A stretch of 64,000 nucleotides of DNA from Bacillus sp. FJAT-44742 (GCF_002797315.1 NZ_KZ454936.1:64999-128998), one strand, 5' to 3'; shown: positions 18,171 to 27,457, counted from the stretch's first letter. Notes: generated by a model from the letters alone, not told the origin. Numbers and translations are program-made.

Positions 18171-19514
18171 ATGAAAAGCACTTTAATAAAGAATGCAGAA
18201 ATTATTACGATGAATGAATCCATGGACATTATTTATGGTGATTTGTTCATAGAAGGAAAGCAAATAAAAAAGATTGGGGAGGACTTAACAGAAGTAACAA
18301 GGCCGGATACGAAAGTTATAGATGCCCAAGGGAAAACCATTCTTCCCGGTTTTGTTCAGACCCACATTCACTTATGCCAAACCTTGTTTCGCGGTCAAGC
18401 TGATGATATGGAACTGATGGATTGGCTGCAAAACAAGCTGTGGCCTCTAGAAGCAGCACATGACAGTGAATCACTTTATTATTCTGCCATGCTGGGACTA
18501 GGAGAATTAATTCAGGGGGGCACAACAACAGTCGTGGATATGGAAACTGTAAACCACACTGAAGCTGCATTTCAAGCTATGGCAAAGTCGGGAATCAGGG
18601 CCTTATCCGGAAAAGTGATGATGGACTTAGGAGATAAATTGCCGCCTCAGCTATTAGAGAACACGAAGCATTCAGTTGAACAAAGTGTACAGCTGCTTGA
18701 AAAATGGCATGGTCATGATGGGGGACGTCTACAATATGCTTTTTGTCCGCGCTTTGTCGTCTCCTGTACAGAGGATTTGCTCACTGAGGTAAGAGACTTA
18801 TCACACTTTTATAATGTTCTTGTTCATACTCACGCCTCGGAAAACAAGGACGAAATCAGAATTGTGGAAGAACAGCGCGGGATGAGAAATGTAGAGTACC
18901 TTGACCATATTGGATTAGCAAATGAACGCTTGGTTCTGGCTCATTGCATATGGCTGAATGAAAGAGAAAAGCAGATTATCAAGGAAAGAAAAGTAAAGGT
19001 CACTCACTGCCCTGGTTCGAACTTAAAACTGGCATCTGGCGTAGCGGATGTATATGGCATGACAGAAGAAGGAATTCAGGTCAGCCTAGGAGGAGACGGA
19101 GCTCCTTGTAATAACACCCTCAACATGTTTCAGGAGATGAAGCTTGCCGCTCTTCTCCCCAAACCTTACCACGGGCCGACAGCGATGCCAGCAGAGAAAG
19201 TATTGAAAATGGCCACTATTGGCGGGGCGAAAGCAGTGGGTTTGGAAGATGAAATTGGAAGCTTAGAAGAAGGAAAGAAAGCAGATCTCTTTATGGTTAA
19301 CCTAAAGAAGTTTCATTCTTATCCTTCAGAGACGGTTGATCCTATCTCCAGGATTGTATATTCTGCTAGTGCCCAAGATGTGGAAATGACAATGATTAAC
19401 GGTGACATCGTCATGGAGGAGCGAAAGCTTATACACATTGATGAAGAAGAAGTGTTATCAAAATCAAATGAGTCAATAAAACGATTGCTTGCAAAAATGC
19501 CCAGTCTTGCCTAG
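18171..19514 (+). CDS. ATZ/TRZ-family purine deaminase, probably guanine deaminase
   Basis: A 447-residue amidohydrolase. Metal and catalytic motifs are in order: HIHLCQTLFRG near residue 66, CPRFVVSCTEDLL near 197, HTHASENKDE near 220, LAHCIWL near 260 and the metal Asp in LGGDGAPCNNTLNMF near 305. The PRF...SC segment resembles guanine deaminases more than the methylthioadenosine deaminases this group is often named after. Lying between a purine permease and xanthine dehydrogenase, it would supply xanthine from guanine. 8-oxoguanine or 5'-deoxyadenosine deaminase remain possible. AAAAAGGAGG precedes the ATG; 34 bases separate it from the permease. Confidence 0.7.
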   Translation: MKSTLIKNAEIITMNESMDIIYGDLFIEGKQIKKIGEDLTEVTRPDTKVIDAQGKTILPGFVQTHIHLCQTLFRGQADDMELMDWLQNKLWPLEAAHDSESLYYSAMLGLGELIQGGTTTVVDMETVNHTEAAFQAMAKSGIRALSGKVMMDLGDKLPPQLLENTKHSVEQSVQLLEKWHGHDGGRLQYAFCPRFVVSCTEDLLTEVRDLSHFYNVLVHTHASENKDEIRIVEEQRGMRNVEYLDHIGLANERLVLAHCIWLNEREKQIIKERKVKVTHCPGSNLKLASGVADVYGMTEEGIQVSLGGDGAPCNNTLNMFQEMKLAALLPKPYHGPTAMPAEKVLKMATIGGAKAVGLEDEIGSLEEGKKADLFMVNLKKFHSYPSETVDPISRIVYSASAQDVEMTMINGDIVMEERKLIHIDEEEVLSKSNESIKRLLAKMPSLA

Positions 19515-19540
19515 AAGAGCATAGGGAGCAAAAGAAGAGG

Positions 19541-19560
19541 TCAGGACACGTCAGGACACG
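19541..19560. repeat. Tandem 10-bp duplication
   Basis: The decamer TCAGGACACG occurs twice in a row in the 63-base gap before pucA, just upstream of its SD. It looks like a slippage product; no function is visible. Confidence 0.7.
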
Positions 19561-19577
19561 TAAAGGAGGAGCAAAGG

Positions 19578-20624
19578 ATGGATACAATTTACGAGATTTT
19601 GGAAGAAATTGATTCCTCTTCTCAAAGAGCAATGCTTGCAACCATTGTTCATGTTGAAGGGTCAGCATATCGAAAAGAAGGAACATCGATGCTTGTCAAG
19701 AGAGACGGAGCTCAAATTGGTGTTTTGAGTGCGGGGTGTCTTGAAGAGGACATCCTTGCTCGCAAAGACAGTGTTCTGGCTCGAGGGTCCACAAAGATTG
19801 TCTATGACATGAGAAACAGTGATGAAATTTCATGGGGGGAAGGCTCTGGCTGTAATGGAAAGATTGAAGTTCTTCTAGAACCCCTCGATGATATTTTTTT
19901 ACAACAGCTGAAAATGTTACGGTCCCAGTTGGCTAAGGGAAAAGAAGTGCTCATGGGAAAAAAGATAGATGTTGAGGAACAACGGGCAGAATGCTTCTTT
20001 TTAACTGAGGATAACGATGTATTTGGAGATTGGGAAATTGGAGACCATATGGATTCTATCAAGGAACTGAGGAACAAAGCAGCAAAAGAAGGGCTTACAT
20101 GCGGAAAGCAGCTGAGCTTGGATCCGTTGATTGAAGTTTATTTTCATTATTTTCAGCCTAAACCAAAACTATTTATTTTTGGTGCAGGGCCTGATGCTGT
20201 TCCACTGGCATCCTTTGCAGACCAATCGGGCTTTACGGTTACTGTAGCTGATTGGAGGCCGGCTTTATGTACAAAAGAAAGGTTTCCAGAGGCAGTCAAC
20301 CTTATGACTGGGTTTCCTGAAGAGCTTATGCAACAGATGACCTTAACTCCCAAAGATAGTGTGATTCTTATGACGCATAATTTTCATAAAGATAAGGAAA
20401 TTTTATCTCACGTGAAAGATAAGCCGCTGCGTTATTTAGGGGTGCTTGGATCCCAATCAAGAACTTCCCGTTTGCTTGAGAAAAAGGATGTTCCCTCTTT
20501 TATTCACAGCCCTATAGGGCTTGATATAGGCGCAGAAGGGCCGGAGCAAATTGCTCTCAGTGTTGTGGCTGAGCTAGTAAAAGTTGTTAAGAAAAGGCCA
20601 GTGCCTGAGAAGGTTTCTACCTAA
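19578..20624 (+). CDS. pucA: XdhC-family xanthine dehydrogenase maturation factor
   Basis: PucA (348 aa) is an XdhC/CoxI-family protein. These factors bind molybdenum cofactor, help sulfurate it and insert it into xanthine dehydrogenase. The N-terminal XdhC domain carries GSAYRKEGTSMLV and VLSAGCLEEDI; the C-terminal Rossmann domain starts with LFIFGAGPDAVPLASFA near residue 198. It is first of pucABCDE, in the same order as in B. subtilis, and its stop overlaps the pucB start by one base (TAATG). AAAGGAGGAG precedes the ATG. Confidence 0.9.
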   Translation: MDTIYEILEEIDSSSQRAMLATIVHVEGSAYRKEGTSMLVKRDGAQIGVLSAGCLEEDILARKDSVLARGSTKIVYDMRNSDEISWGEGSGCNGKIEVLLEPLDDIFLQQLKMLRSQLAKGKEVLMGKKIDVEEQRAECFFLTEDNDVFGDWEIGDHMDSIKELRNKAAKEGLTCGKQLSLDPLIEVYFHYFQPKPKLFIFGAGPDAVPLASFADQSGFTVTVADWRPALCTKERFPEAVNLMTGFPEELMQQMTLTPKDSVILMTHNFHKDKEILSHVKDKPLRYLGVLGSQSRTSRLLEKKDVPSFIHSPIGLDIGAEGPEQIALSVVAELVKVVKKRPVPEKVST

Positions 20625-21256
20625 TGAAACGCAAGGTCATAGGTATTTTGCTTGCGGGTGGCAAAAGCCGCCGAATGGGTGAAAATAAGCTGGCTCTTTT
20701 CTTAGGTCAGTTATCGATAGGCAGTCTCGCCTTAAAAACAGCGTTAGATTCTAGCCTGGATCATATTTTAGTTGTTACAGATGAAAAGGACCAGCTGGAA
20801 TGGGTAGACCCTCTGCTTTTTTCCCCTTTTTACCGAAGTCGATGGAGTCAGGTAAAAGCAAAACAGACTGACTTGGGGCAGGCGTATTCCTTACGAGCAG
20901 GACTTAACAAGGCAAAAAGAGAGGAAGTGCATGGAGCAGTCGTATTACTTGGAGACCAGCCCTTTCTATCTTTATCGCTTTTAGAAGAAGTGATCATTCA
21001 AAGCAGAGAGGCGGTGGGAAGCGCTAATCAATATGCAGCTGCATGCTTTAAGAATAGAATTCAGCCTCCGATCTTTTTATCTAGAGATCTTTTTCCAAAG
21101 CTGATGAAGCTTCAAGGAGATCAAGGCGCACGGGCTGTCTTGCGTCATGATCCCTTAATTAAAGGAGTGGTGATAGAAAATGACAAATGGGAAAATTTTT
21201 ATGATATTGATACCAAGGAAGAGTACCAATGGATAAAAGAAGTGAAGAGCCATTAA
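20624..21256 (+). CDS. pucB: MobA/MocA-like nucleotidyltransferase PucB
   Basis: PucB (210 aa) has the molybdopterin nucleotidyltransferase start GILLAGGKSRRMGENKLAL at residues 7-25 and a GDQPFLS segment near 109. MocA-type enzymes add CMP to molybdopterin for xanthine-dehydrogenase-type enzymes, while MobA adds GMP; placement beside xdh genes favours the MocA role. It overlaps pucA by one base and pucC by 28 bases, a tight coupling of cofactor finishing to apoenzyme synthesis. Confidence 0.87.
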   Translation: MKRKVIGILLAGGKSRRMGENKLALFLGQLSIGSLALKTALDSSLDHILVVTDEKDQLEWVDPLLFSPFYRSRWSQVKAKQTDLGQAYSLRAGLNKAKREEVHGAVVLLGDQPFLSLSLLEEVIIQSREAVGSANQYAAACFKNRIQPPIFLSRDLFPKLMKLQGDQGARAVLRHDPLIKGVVIENDKWENFYDIDTKEEYQWIKEVKSH

Positions 21257-22170
21257 CAGAACATCAAACAGACCCTTTTTACACAATCGTCTGGACCCCT
21301 GTAAAGGTGGCAGAAGCGTGGGAAAAAAAGATCCAATATAAGGAAGATGCATTATTTATAGCGGGAGGAACCTTTATTCAGCTTCAAAGAGAGAAGGGTA
21401 CTCCACTGCCAAAGCATGTGATCAGTTTAGAACAAATAAAAGAAATGAAAGGAATTACAAAGGAAGAAAGTGAAGAAGGCACATTTTTAAAAATAGGAGC
21501 TTTGACCTCTTTAGCTGGATTCCTTCGTGATGATGACCTTAAGGAGCATTACCCTTTCTTGATCGAAGCCGTAAAGAATGTTGCTGCTCCAGCTGTGCGC
21601 AACCGCGGCACCATTGGGGGGAATATCTCATATGGAAAAGGAGATATTATACCTGCATTACTCGTATTACAGGCTAAAGTGACATATTTTAGTGAGGCGG
21701 AATATATTACCGAACCAATTGAGGAGTACATGGAAGCTTTATATGATAAGGCTCAAGACCCAACTTCTCGTCTTTTACTAAGTATTAGTCTTCCTTTTGA
21801 GGAGGTCCAGAACAAACCATTTAGATTCTATAAAAAAGTAGGACGCCGAGAGGCATTTACTGCTTCCATGCTCACTGTGGCTTGTTCTGGAGAGCTTGAT
21901 TCAAAGGGCGGCACTGGGACCCTAAAGAATATTCGACTTGCCTGTGGCGGAGGGGACCACCATCCTGAAAGGCTGACTGGCTGTGAACAAATGCTCGAAG
22001 GTACTGTCTATCACCCGTTACTCATGAAAGATCTCTATGATGGCGTGATGGAAGAATTCAGCCCAATGTCAGACCCTTTTTCATCGGCATCTTATAAGAA
22101 GAAAGTAGCGGCAAATATTATGGTTTCAGAGTTTCACAGACTGATTGAGCAAAAAAGAAAGGAGAAATAG
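21229..22170 (+). CDS. pucC: Xanthine dehydrogenase FAD-binding subunit
   Basis: PucC (313 aa) is the FAD subunit (CoxM/CutM family) that passes electrons from the iron-sulfur clusters to NAD+. The FAD-contact segments are AGGTFIQLQREK near residue 46 and AAPAVRNRGTIGGNISYG near 120-138. Length is typical. The ATG lies inside pucB behind AAGGAAGAG, giving a 28-base overlap, and pucD starts one base after the stop. It acts in the cytoplasm with PucD and PucE. Confidence 0.92.
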   Translation: MDKRSEEPLTEHQTDPFYTIVWTPVKVAEAWEKKIQYKEDALFIAGGTFIQLQREKGTPLPKHVISLEQIKEMKGITKEESEEGTFLKIGALTSLAGFLRDDDLKEHYPFLIEAVKNVAAPAVRNRGTIGGNISYGKGDIIPALLVLQAKVTYFSEAEYITEPIEEYMEALYDKAQDPTSRLLLSISLPFEEVQNKPFRFYKKVGRREAFTASMLTVACSGELDSKGGTGTLKNIRLACGGGDHHPERLTGCEQMLEGTVYHPLLMKDLYDGVMEEFSPMSDPFSSASYKKKVAANIMVSEFHRLIEQKRKEK

Positions 22171-22171
22171 T

Positions 22172-24460
22172 ATGGAGCCGGCAAACGAACCACATATCAG
22201 TCGAAACAAAGTGCGGCCTGACGGAGTTTCAAAAATAACGGGAGACCTGAAATACTTGAGTGACCTCACATTTCCAAATATGCTTTTTGGAAAAATACTA
22301 AGGAGTGAGCACCCTCACGCAGCAATCCTATCTATTTCCACTGAAAAAGCTGAGAGAGTGCCCGGTGTAAAAGCGGTAGCTACGTATAAAGATGTTCCTG
22401 GACTAAATGGATACGGAATTGTCCAGCCGGACCAGCCAGTATTTTGTCAGGACCGGGTAAGGTACGTAGGAGACGCCGTGGCGGCTGTGGCTGCGGAGAC
22501 AGAAGAAGCAGCAGCCTATGCCATGAATCTGATAGAGATAGAATATGAAGAGTTGGACGTTATTGATGATCCCAAAAAAGCCTTAAATAGAGATGCCCCT
22601 AAGCTTCATCCAGACGGAAATCTCCTTCATAGCGCTGGGTATTCAAAGGGGGCGGTAATGGACAGCTTTGGACAATGCACTCAAGTAGTAGAAGAGACGT
22701 ATCAGCTCCCCCGACAGCTCCATGGTTACATGGAAACGGAGGGGGGAGTTATTTTTCCTGAAGCAGATGGAGGAATTACAGTATATATTGGGACTCAGCA
22801 CGGCTTTAAAGATCGTTTTCAATTATCAAGAATTCTTGCTCTTCCCGAAGAAAAGATCAGGGTCGTATCAAGTCCAATGGGCGGATCTTTTGGCGGGAAA
22901 GACGAGTTGAATATCCAGCCTTACGCTGCAATATTAGCGCTCCTTACAAAGCAGCCTGTAAAAATTCACCAAACAAGAAAGGAATCATTTATCTCTAGTA
23001 TTAAGAGGCATCCGATGAGAATTACAATGAAGACAGGGGCCAATGAAGAAGGCAAAATTCTTGCACACAATGTGGACATTGTTGCCGATACTGGAGCTTA
23101 TTCTACCCTTGGTCCTGCGATATTAGATTTTGCTGTCGAGCATGCGGTGGGACCTTACATTATTCCAAACGTTGAAGTAAATGGCATTTCGGTGTTTACA
23201 AACAATGGAGTGGCAGGTGAGTTTAGAGGCTTTGGGGGCAATCAGGTAACGTTTGCACTGGAAGGTCAAGTTGAACGTTTAGCAGAGAAACTGAACATTG
23301 ACCCGGTAGAGTTTCGAAAAGCTAATATCAGAGGAGAGAAGGACTTAGGACCTTTAGGTCAAAGAATAGCTCCTACAGGGGGAGCAGCTTATGTATTAGA
23401 AGAGATTAAGAAGGTGGCAGACAAAAGAGTCTCAAAGCCAAAGGCGATCAAGGAACCCTGGAAGAAAAAAGGAACAGGTATTGCTATTACAATGCATGGC
23501 GGAGGCCTGGGGTACGGCCGTCTTGACCCTGCTGGAGGAAGGCTTTCCTTACGTGAAGATGGGAAAATCGAAATTTCTTTTGGTTTTGAAGAAGTGGGAC
23601 AAGGGATTTTGTCTGTTATTGATACGATTATTACAGAGGAACTAGGCTGCTCATCAGAAGATATAGACATTGTTATTGGAGACACCAATACGGTTCCAGC
23701 CTCGGGCTCTACCACGGCTTCAAGAGGAACCAGCATGGTCTGGCATGCTGTTCAGAGGTTGAAAGGTACTTTTATAAAAGACGTACTGAAGCGGGCGGAA
23801 AAGGTGACAACTATTCCTAAGAATCAACTGAGCCTGGGAAAAGGCGGAGTTTATGTAACGAAGGAGGATTCAAAAAAACTGCTGATGACCTATAAAGATA
23901 TTATGCAACAGGGTAACGGTAAACCTGTCGTGGTAAACACAAATTTTGATTTTCCGACTACACCAGATGAAATAGATTCAGGTCATTTTTTATATACCTT
24001 TAGCGGTGTATTTGCCGAAGTGGAAGTGGATCTATTATCTGGAAAGGTAAAAGTTACCCATCTTGACCAGGCTGTATCAGCAGGACCTGTTGTAAGTCAT
24101 TTGGGATACAAGGGGCAAATAGAAGGCGGAAGCGTGATGGCACTTGGCTACACATTGTTTGAAGAGGCTTTAATGGTTGACAGCAAATATGTAACCGACA
24201 ATCTTGATTCTTATATGATGCCAAGTATTAGTGATGTTCCTTTTGACATGGAAGTAAAGGCGGTAGAAATACTGACTGAGGGAGATATATATGGGCCCAG
24301 GGGAGTAGGGGAAATCGGAACAGTAGCAGTATCACCAGCTGTTACAGCTGCGATTAAGAATGCCGTTGGATGCTGGGTATCTAAGCTGCCAGTGTCATCA
24401 GAGGAATTGCTGCAAGCTGTTTCCAATGAGAAGGGGGTCCTGTCATGGATAAAAAATTAG
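22172..24460 (+). CDS. pucD: Xanthine dehydrogenase molybdenum-binding subunit
   Basis: PucD (762 aa) is the large catalytic subunit that hydroxylates hypoxanthine and xanthine to urate. Cofactor and substrate segments seen are GSFGGKDE near residue 240, GEFRGFGGNQ near 350, a glycine-rich GFEEVGQGI near 470 and the C-terminal GVGEIGTVAVSP near 713, where the Glu is the catalytic base of the family. I start at the ATG at 22172 behind AAAGGAG; an in-frame TTG at 22145 lies inside pucC. It overlaps pucE by 16 bases. Confidence 0.94.
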   Translation: MEPANEPHISRNKVRPDGVSKITGDLKYLSDLTFPNMLFGKILRSEHPHAAILSISTEKAERVPGVKAVATYKDVPGLNGYGIVQPDQPVFCQDRVRYVGDAVAAVAAETEEAAAYAMNLIEIEYEELDVIDDPKKALNRDAPKLHPDGNLLHSAGYSKGAVMDSFGQCTQVVEETYQLPRQLHGYMETEGGVIFPEADGGITVYIGTQHGFKDRFQLSRILALPEEKIRVVSSPMGGSFGGKDELNIQPYAAILALLTKQPVKIHQTRKESFISSIKRHPMRITMKTGANEEGKILAHNVDIVADTGAYSTLGPAILDFAVEHAVGPYIIPNVEVNGISVFTNNGVAGEFRGFGGNQVTFALEGQVERLAEKLNIDPVEFRKANIRGEKDLGPLGQRIAPTGGAAYVLEEIKKVADKRVSKPKAIKEPWKKKGTGIAITMHGGGLGYGRLDPAGGRLSLREDGKIEISFGFEEVGQGILSVIDTIITEELGCSSEDIDIVIGDTNTVPASGSTTASRGTSMVWHAVQRLKGTFIKDVLKRAEKVTTIPKNQLSLGKGGVYVTKEDSKKLLMTYKDIMQQGNGKPVVVNTNFDFPTTPDEIDSGHFLYTFSGVFAEVEVDLLSGKVKVTHLDQAVSAGPVVSHLGYKGQIEGGSVMALGYTLFEEALMVDSKYVTDNLDSYMMPSISDVPFDMEVKAVEILTEGDIYGPRGVGEIGTVAVSPAVTAAIKNAVGCWVSKLPVSSEELLQAVSNEKGVLSWIKN

Positions 24461-24966
24461 CAATGCAAGATCCGCCAGCAGAACAACAGATGGTAAACAT
24501 CTTTCTAACAATTAATAACAAGCCTGTATATCTTACAGTTCCGCCTGCCTATAGACTCATTGATATGTTAAGGAAGGAATTAAACTTTACTGGCACCAAA
24601 ATTTCTTGCAGCATCGGCCGCTGCGGAGCGTGTTCGGTCATTCTGAACGGGGAGCTTGTAAATGCTTGTCTCGTACTTGCTTACCAAGTCAATGGAGGTA
24701 CTATTACAACTATAGAAGGGGTAGGAGAAGAAGGAGAGCTGGATCCAGTTCAAGAAGCCTTTTTAAATGAAGGAGGGTTTCAATGCGGGTATTGCACCCC
24801 GGGTATGATCATGGCGGTGAAAGCATTACTCAAAGAAATTGATGTACCTTCAGAAGCAGACATTAAAGAAGCATTATCAGGAAACATTTGCCGCTGTACA
24901 GGGTATGCCGGAATTATACGTGCTGTTTACAGGGCTGTTGAAAACACCCGGAAGAAAGGAGAGTGA
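24445..24966 (+). CDS. pucE: Xanthine dehydrogenase iron-sulfur subunit
   Basis: PucE (173 aa) carries two [2Fe-2S] clusters. The plant-ferredoxin-type ligands are in CSIGRCGACS plus a Cys near residue 74, and the second cluster ligands are in FQCGYCTPGM and NICRCTGY. It is last of pucABCDE and overlaps pucD by 16 bases. An intrinsic terminator begins within its last codons, so the stop codon forms part of the stem. Confidence 0.94.
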   Translation: MDKKLAMQDPPAEQQMVNIFLTINNKPVYLTVPPAYRLIDMLRKELNFTGTKISCSIGRCGACSVILNGELVNACLVLAYQVNGGTITTIEGVGEEGELDPVQEAFLNEGGFQCGYCTPGMIMAVKALLKEIDVPSEADIKEALSGNICRCTGYAGIIRAVYRAVENTRKKGE

Positions 24967-24990
24967 CCTGGATCACTCTCCTTTCTTTTT
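24958..24990 (+). terminator. Intrinsic terminator ending pucABCDE
   Basis: A perfect 9-bp stem GGAGAGTGA/TCACTCTCC (24958-24966 with 24973-24981, 6-nt loop) is followed by a T-rich tract. The TGA stop codon of pucE is inside the stem. Confidence 0.92.
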
Positions 24991-25169
24991 CTTTTCTTAT
25001 CTAGAACCCCTTAGGCAGGTTGTCTTGGCAATGATTGTTGTAATATAAAAGAGATTTATTTACTAGATTATGGTAGCATTTGATGGGGATGATCTCTTCA
25101 ACGAACGAATGAAAATACATTAAGTTATACGATTAGTTATACTGAGAAACGTTTATTTGGCGGTGTTTT

Positions 25170-25664
25170 ATGGAAAAATCCCCTATTGTTCAAGAATATT
25201 CTTTTGATAATCAAGCTCAAGTAGTAGACTTGATTCTTCAAATTCAACAAAAAGAATACAATGTACCAATAACAAAGCATGACCAGCCTGATTTGTTTAT
25301 TATAGAAGAATATTATCAGTCGGGAAAAGGGAACTTTTGGGTAGCTCTTTACAATGAGGTTGTAGTTGGGACCATTAGTCTTTTAGATATAGGAAATAAT
25401 GAAGCTGCTTTAAGAAAAATGTTTGTAAATAAAGATTACCGTGGAGAAAAATATAAAACGGCAAGCTTGTTATTAAATACAGCAATAAAATGGGCTAAAG
25501 AACATAAAATCAAAGCAGTCTATCTTGGAACTACACCTCAATTTTTGGCTGCTCACAAGTTTTATGAAAAAAATGGATTTATAAGCATTCTTCTAGGTGA
25601 TTTACCAAAGGGTTTTCCAGTGTTACAAGTAGATAAAAAATTTTATAAGTATGAGCTTGAATAA
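25170..25664 (+). CDS. GNAT-family N-acetyltransferase
   Basis: A 164-residue acetyltransferase of the GNAT fold. The acetyl-CoA region is FVNKDYRGEKYKTASLLLNTA (about 90-110), shifted from the usual RGxGxG, followed by AAHKFYEKNGF near 130, a standard motif B. The substrate is unknown. The gene and its surroundings are visibly richer in A+T than the neighbouring puc genes, which suggests later insertion. TTTGGCGGTG before the ATG is a weak SD; a TATACT at 25138-25143 may be its -10. It has no link by operon to the purine genes. Confidence 0.8.
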   Translation: MEKSPIVQEYSFDNQAQVVDLILQIQQKEYNVPITKHDQPDLFIIEEYYQSGKGNFWVALYNEVVVGTISLLDIGNNEAALRKMFVNKDYRGEKYKTASLLLNTAIKWAKEHKIKAVYLGTTPQFLAAHKFYEKNGFISILLGDLPKGFPVLQVDKKFYKYELE

Positions 25665-26036
25665 TTTAGAAGACAACATGCTCTACAAATAATGGGTGCA
25701 TTAGCTGAAATGAGTGTAGCTGCTCGCATTTTGGGGTGATTTTTTACCCCTCTCGCAAGTATCGGAACGTCAAAACCAAGTAAGGGTCAGGCTGTATTTT
25801 CATATAACAATGTTTTATTACATTTTGTTGTTGGTTTGCGTTAAAAGACGCTCGTTTGCACATGGAAGGGGTATGGAGTGAAGCATCACTTGTTTGTTGA
25901 TCATCGCTCATGTATTGGCGAAAGCGTCTAGTGGATTAACAATCAAATTACTTATAAATATAAATATTTGCTTTTACAGAGCCTGCTGAAAAAAAGGTCT
26001 CATCAAAAGTTAGACTTTTGTGAGACTCTTTTCTTT
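25665..26036. other. AT-rich noncoding stretch after the GNAT gene
   Basis: I find no convincing gene in these 372 bases apart from the terminator at the right end. A short open stretch at about 25688-25737 encodes IMGALAEMSVAARILG, whose first residues recall the MGALAEFER helix of serine recombinases. That is too short to prove a recombinase remnant. A small hairpin GGGGT/ACCCC lies near 25732-25749. Confidence 0.4.
25991..26026 (-). terminator. Intrinsic terminator of the PbuG-type permease gene
   Basis: Read on the minus strand, GTCTCACAAAAGT pairs with ACTTTTGATGAGAC (26026-26014 with 26010-25997, one bulged base) and is followed by seven T (A run before 25996). Confidence 0.88.
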
Positions 26037-27350
26037 TTATTCTCCTAGAAAAGCAAAGTAAGCAATAAAGACAAAGAATAAAACATACATGATTGGATGA
26101 ACCTCTTTTGATCTTCCCTTTAGCACCATGGTTATAGGATAAAAGATAAAACCAAGAGCAATTCCGTTTGCAATGCTGTACGTTAAAGGCATGGCTACTA
26201 CAGTCAAGAAAGCAGGAACAGCAATCTCAAGCTTTTTCCAGTCGATCAACCCAAGAGAAGCAGCCATGAGCACTCCTACCACAATCAGCGCTGCAGCGGT
26301 CACTTGATCGGTGACAACAGCTAATAGAGGAGAAAAAAACATAGAGACCAAGAATAAAAGGGCCGTGATGACAGAAGCAAACCCTGTTCTTCCTCCAGCA
26401 GCTACCCCGCTCGAAGATTCAATATAAGCGGTCGTTGTGGAAGTTCCTAATAACGCTCCAATAGAGGTAGCAGAGGAATCGGAAAGCAGAGCCTTCCCTG
26501 CACGCGGAAGTTTATTATTCTTCACAAATCCCGCCTGATTTGCGACTGCATAAAGGGTGCCGGCAGTGTCGAAGAAGTCAACAAAGAGAAAGGTCAACAC
26601 CACAATAAGCAGCTGCACCATTAAGGCGGTCGTCCATTCCACTTGAAATAAACTTGTAACGGCGACTCCAAAGGTAGGGGCAAGGCTTGGTATGGCACCG
26701 ACAATTTGTGAAGGCATATCAATTAACCCGACAATAATACCAGCGACAGACGTAAGAACCATTCCATAAAAGATCCCGCCCCTAAATCCTCGAACCATTA
26801 AAATAACAGTAACCACCAGACCGAAGGCCGCGAGAAGAGTGGTTGCCTGGCTCATATCTCCCAGTGTTACGGCTGTGGCTTCATCAGGAACAACAATTCC
26901 GGCATTTTTCAGTCCAATAAATGCGATAAAGAGTCCAATACCGGAGGCCGCTGCATATTTCAGTTCTGCAGGAATGGCATTGATAATGGCTTCCCTTATC
27001 CCAAACAGGGTAATAATGATGAAAATAATCCCCGATACCAAAACTCCAAACAAAGCAAGCTGCCATTCAATTCCCATTCCAAGCACGACTGTATAAGCAA
27101 AAAATGCGTTTAATCCCATTCCAGGTGCAAGAGCTATCGGATAGTTAGCAACCAGCCCCATAATGAGAGTTCCTACCGCGGCGGCTAAGGCTGTAGCGGT
27201 AAAAACCGCCCCTTCATCCATACCAGCATCCGCCAATATCAATGGATTAACAAACAAAATGTAAGCCATCGCTAAAAAGGTTGTAAGTCCGGCTAAGGAT
27301 TCCTGGCGAAAATTTGTCTGGTGCTTATCAAATTGAAAATATCGCTTCAT
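26037..27350 (-). CDS. NCS2 hypoxanthine/guanine permease (PbuG/PbuO/AzgA type)
   Basis: A 437-residue transporter of about 12 segments in the AzgA branch of NCS2. Typical features are the N-terminal RQESLAGLTTFLAMAYILFV, the NPLIL segment, APGMGLNAFFAYTVV near residue 85 and the ESSSGVAAGGRTGF motif near 320. B. subtilis PbuG and PbuO are 430-440 aa and carry hypoxanthine and guanine, or adenine. I start at the ATG at 27350 with AGGAGG 7 bases upstream; ten more in-frame codons lie before it. No purine riboswitch is seen in the 150 bases upstream. It is convergent with the GNAT gene and tandem with the uraH-pucL unit. Confidence 0.85.
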   Translation of the reverse strand: MKRYFQFDKHQTNFRQESLAGLTTFLAMAYILFVNPLILADAGMDEGAVFTATALAAAVGTLIMGLVANYPIALAPGMGLNAFFAYTVVLGMGIEWQLALFGVLVSGIIFIIITLFGIREAIINAIPAELKYAAASGIGLFIAFIGLKNAGIVVPDEATAVTLGDMSQATTLLAAFGLVVTVILMVRGFRGGIFYGMVLTSVAGIIVGLIDMPSQIVGAIPSLAPTFGVAVTSLFQVEWTTALMVQLLIVVLTFLFVDFFDTAGTLYAVANQAGFVKNNKLPRAGKALLSDSSATSIGALLGTSTTTAYIESSSGVAAGGRTGFASVITALLFLVSMFFSPLLAVVTDQVTAAALIVVGVLMAASLGLIDWKKLEIAVPAFLTVVAMPLTYSIANGIALGFIFYPITMVLKGRSKEVHPIMYVLFFVFIAYFAFLGE

Positions 27351-27457
27351 AAGTAACCTCCTGTTTTTATGGTGGATCATTTTTTTATAGGAAAGAGCTG
27401 ACTGTTTATCATTGATTCAATTTTTTGTAGGAAGCGATTTTTTCAAAGAGGAAATAC

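Noticed and set aside
19541-19560. Tandem decamer as an operator
   Set aside because: It is inside an operon just before an SD, and the two copies are exactly adjacent, so replication slippage is simpler.
25793-25809. TGTATTTTCATATAACA as another TnrA-type box
   Set aside because: It misses the fifth base of the arm and lies between the ends of two convergent genes, with no start of a unit nearby.
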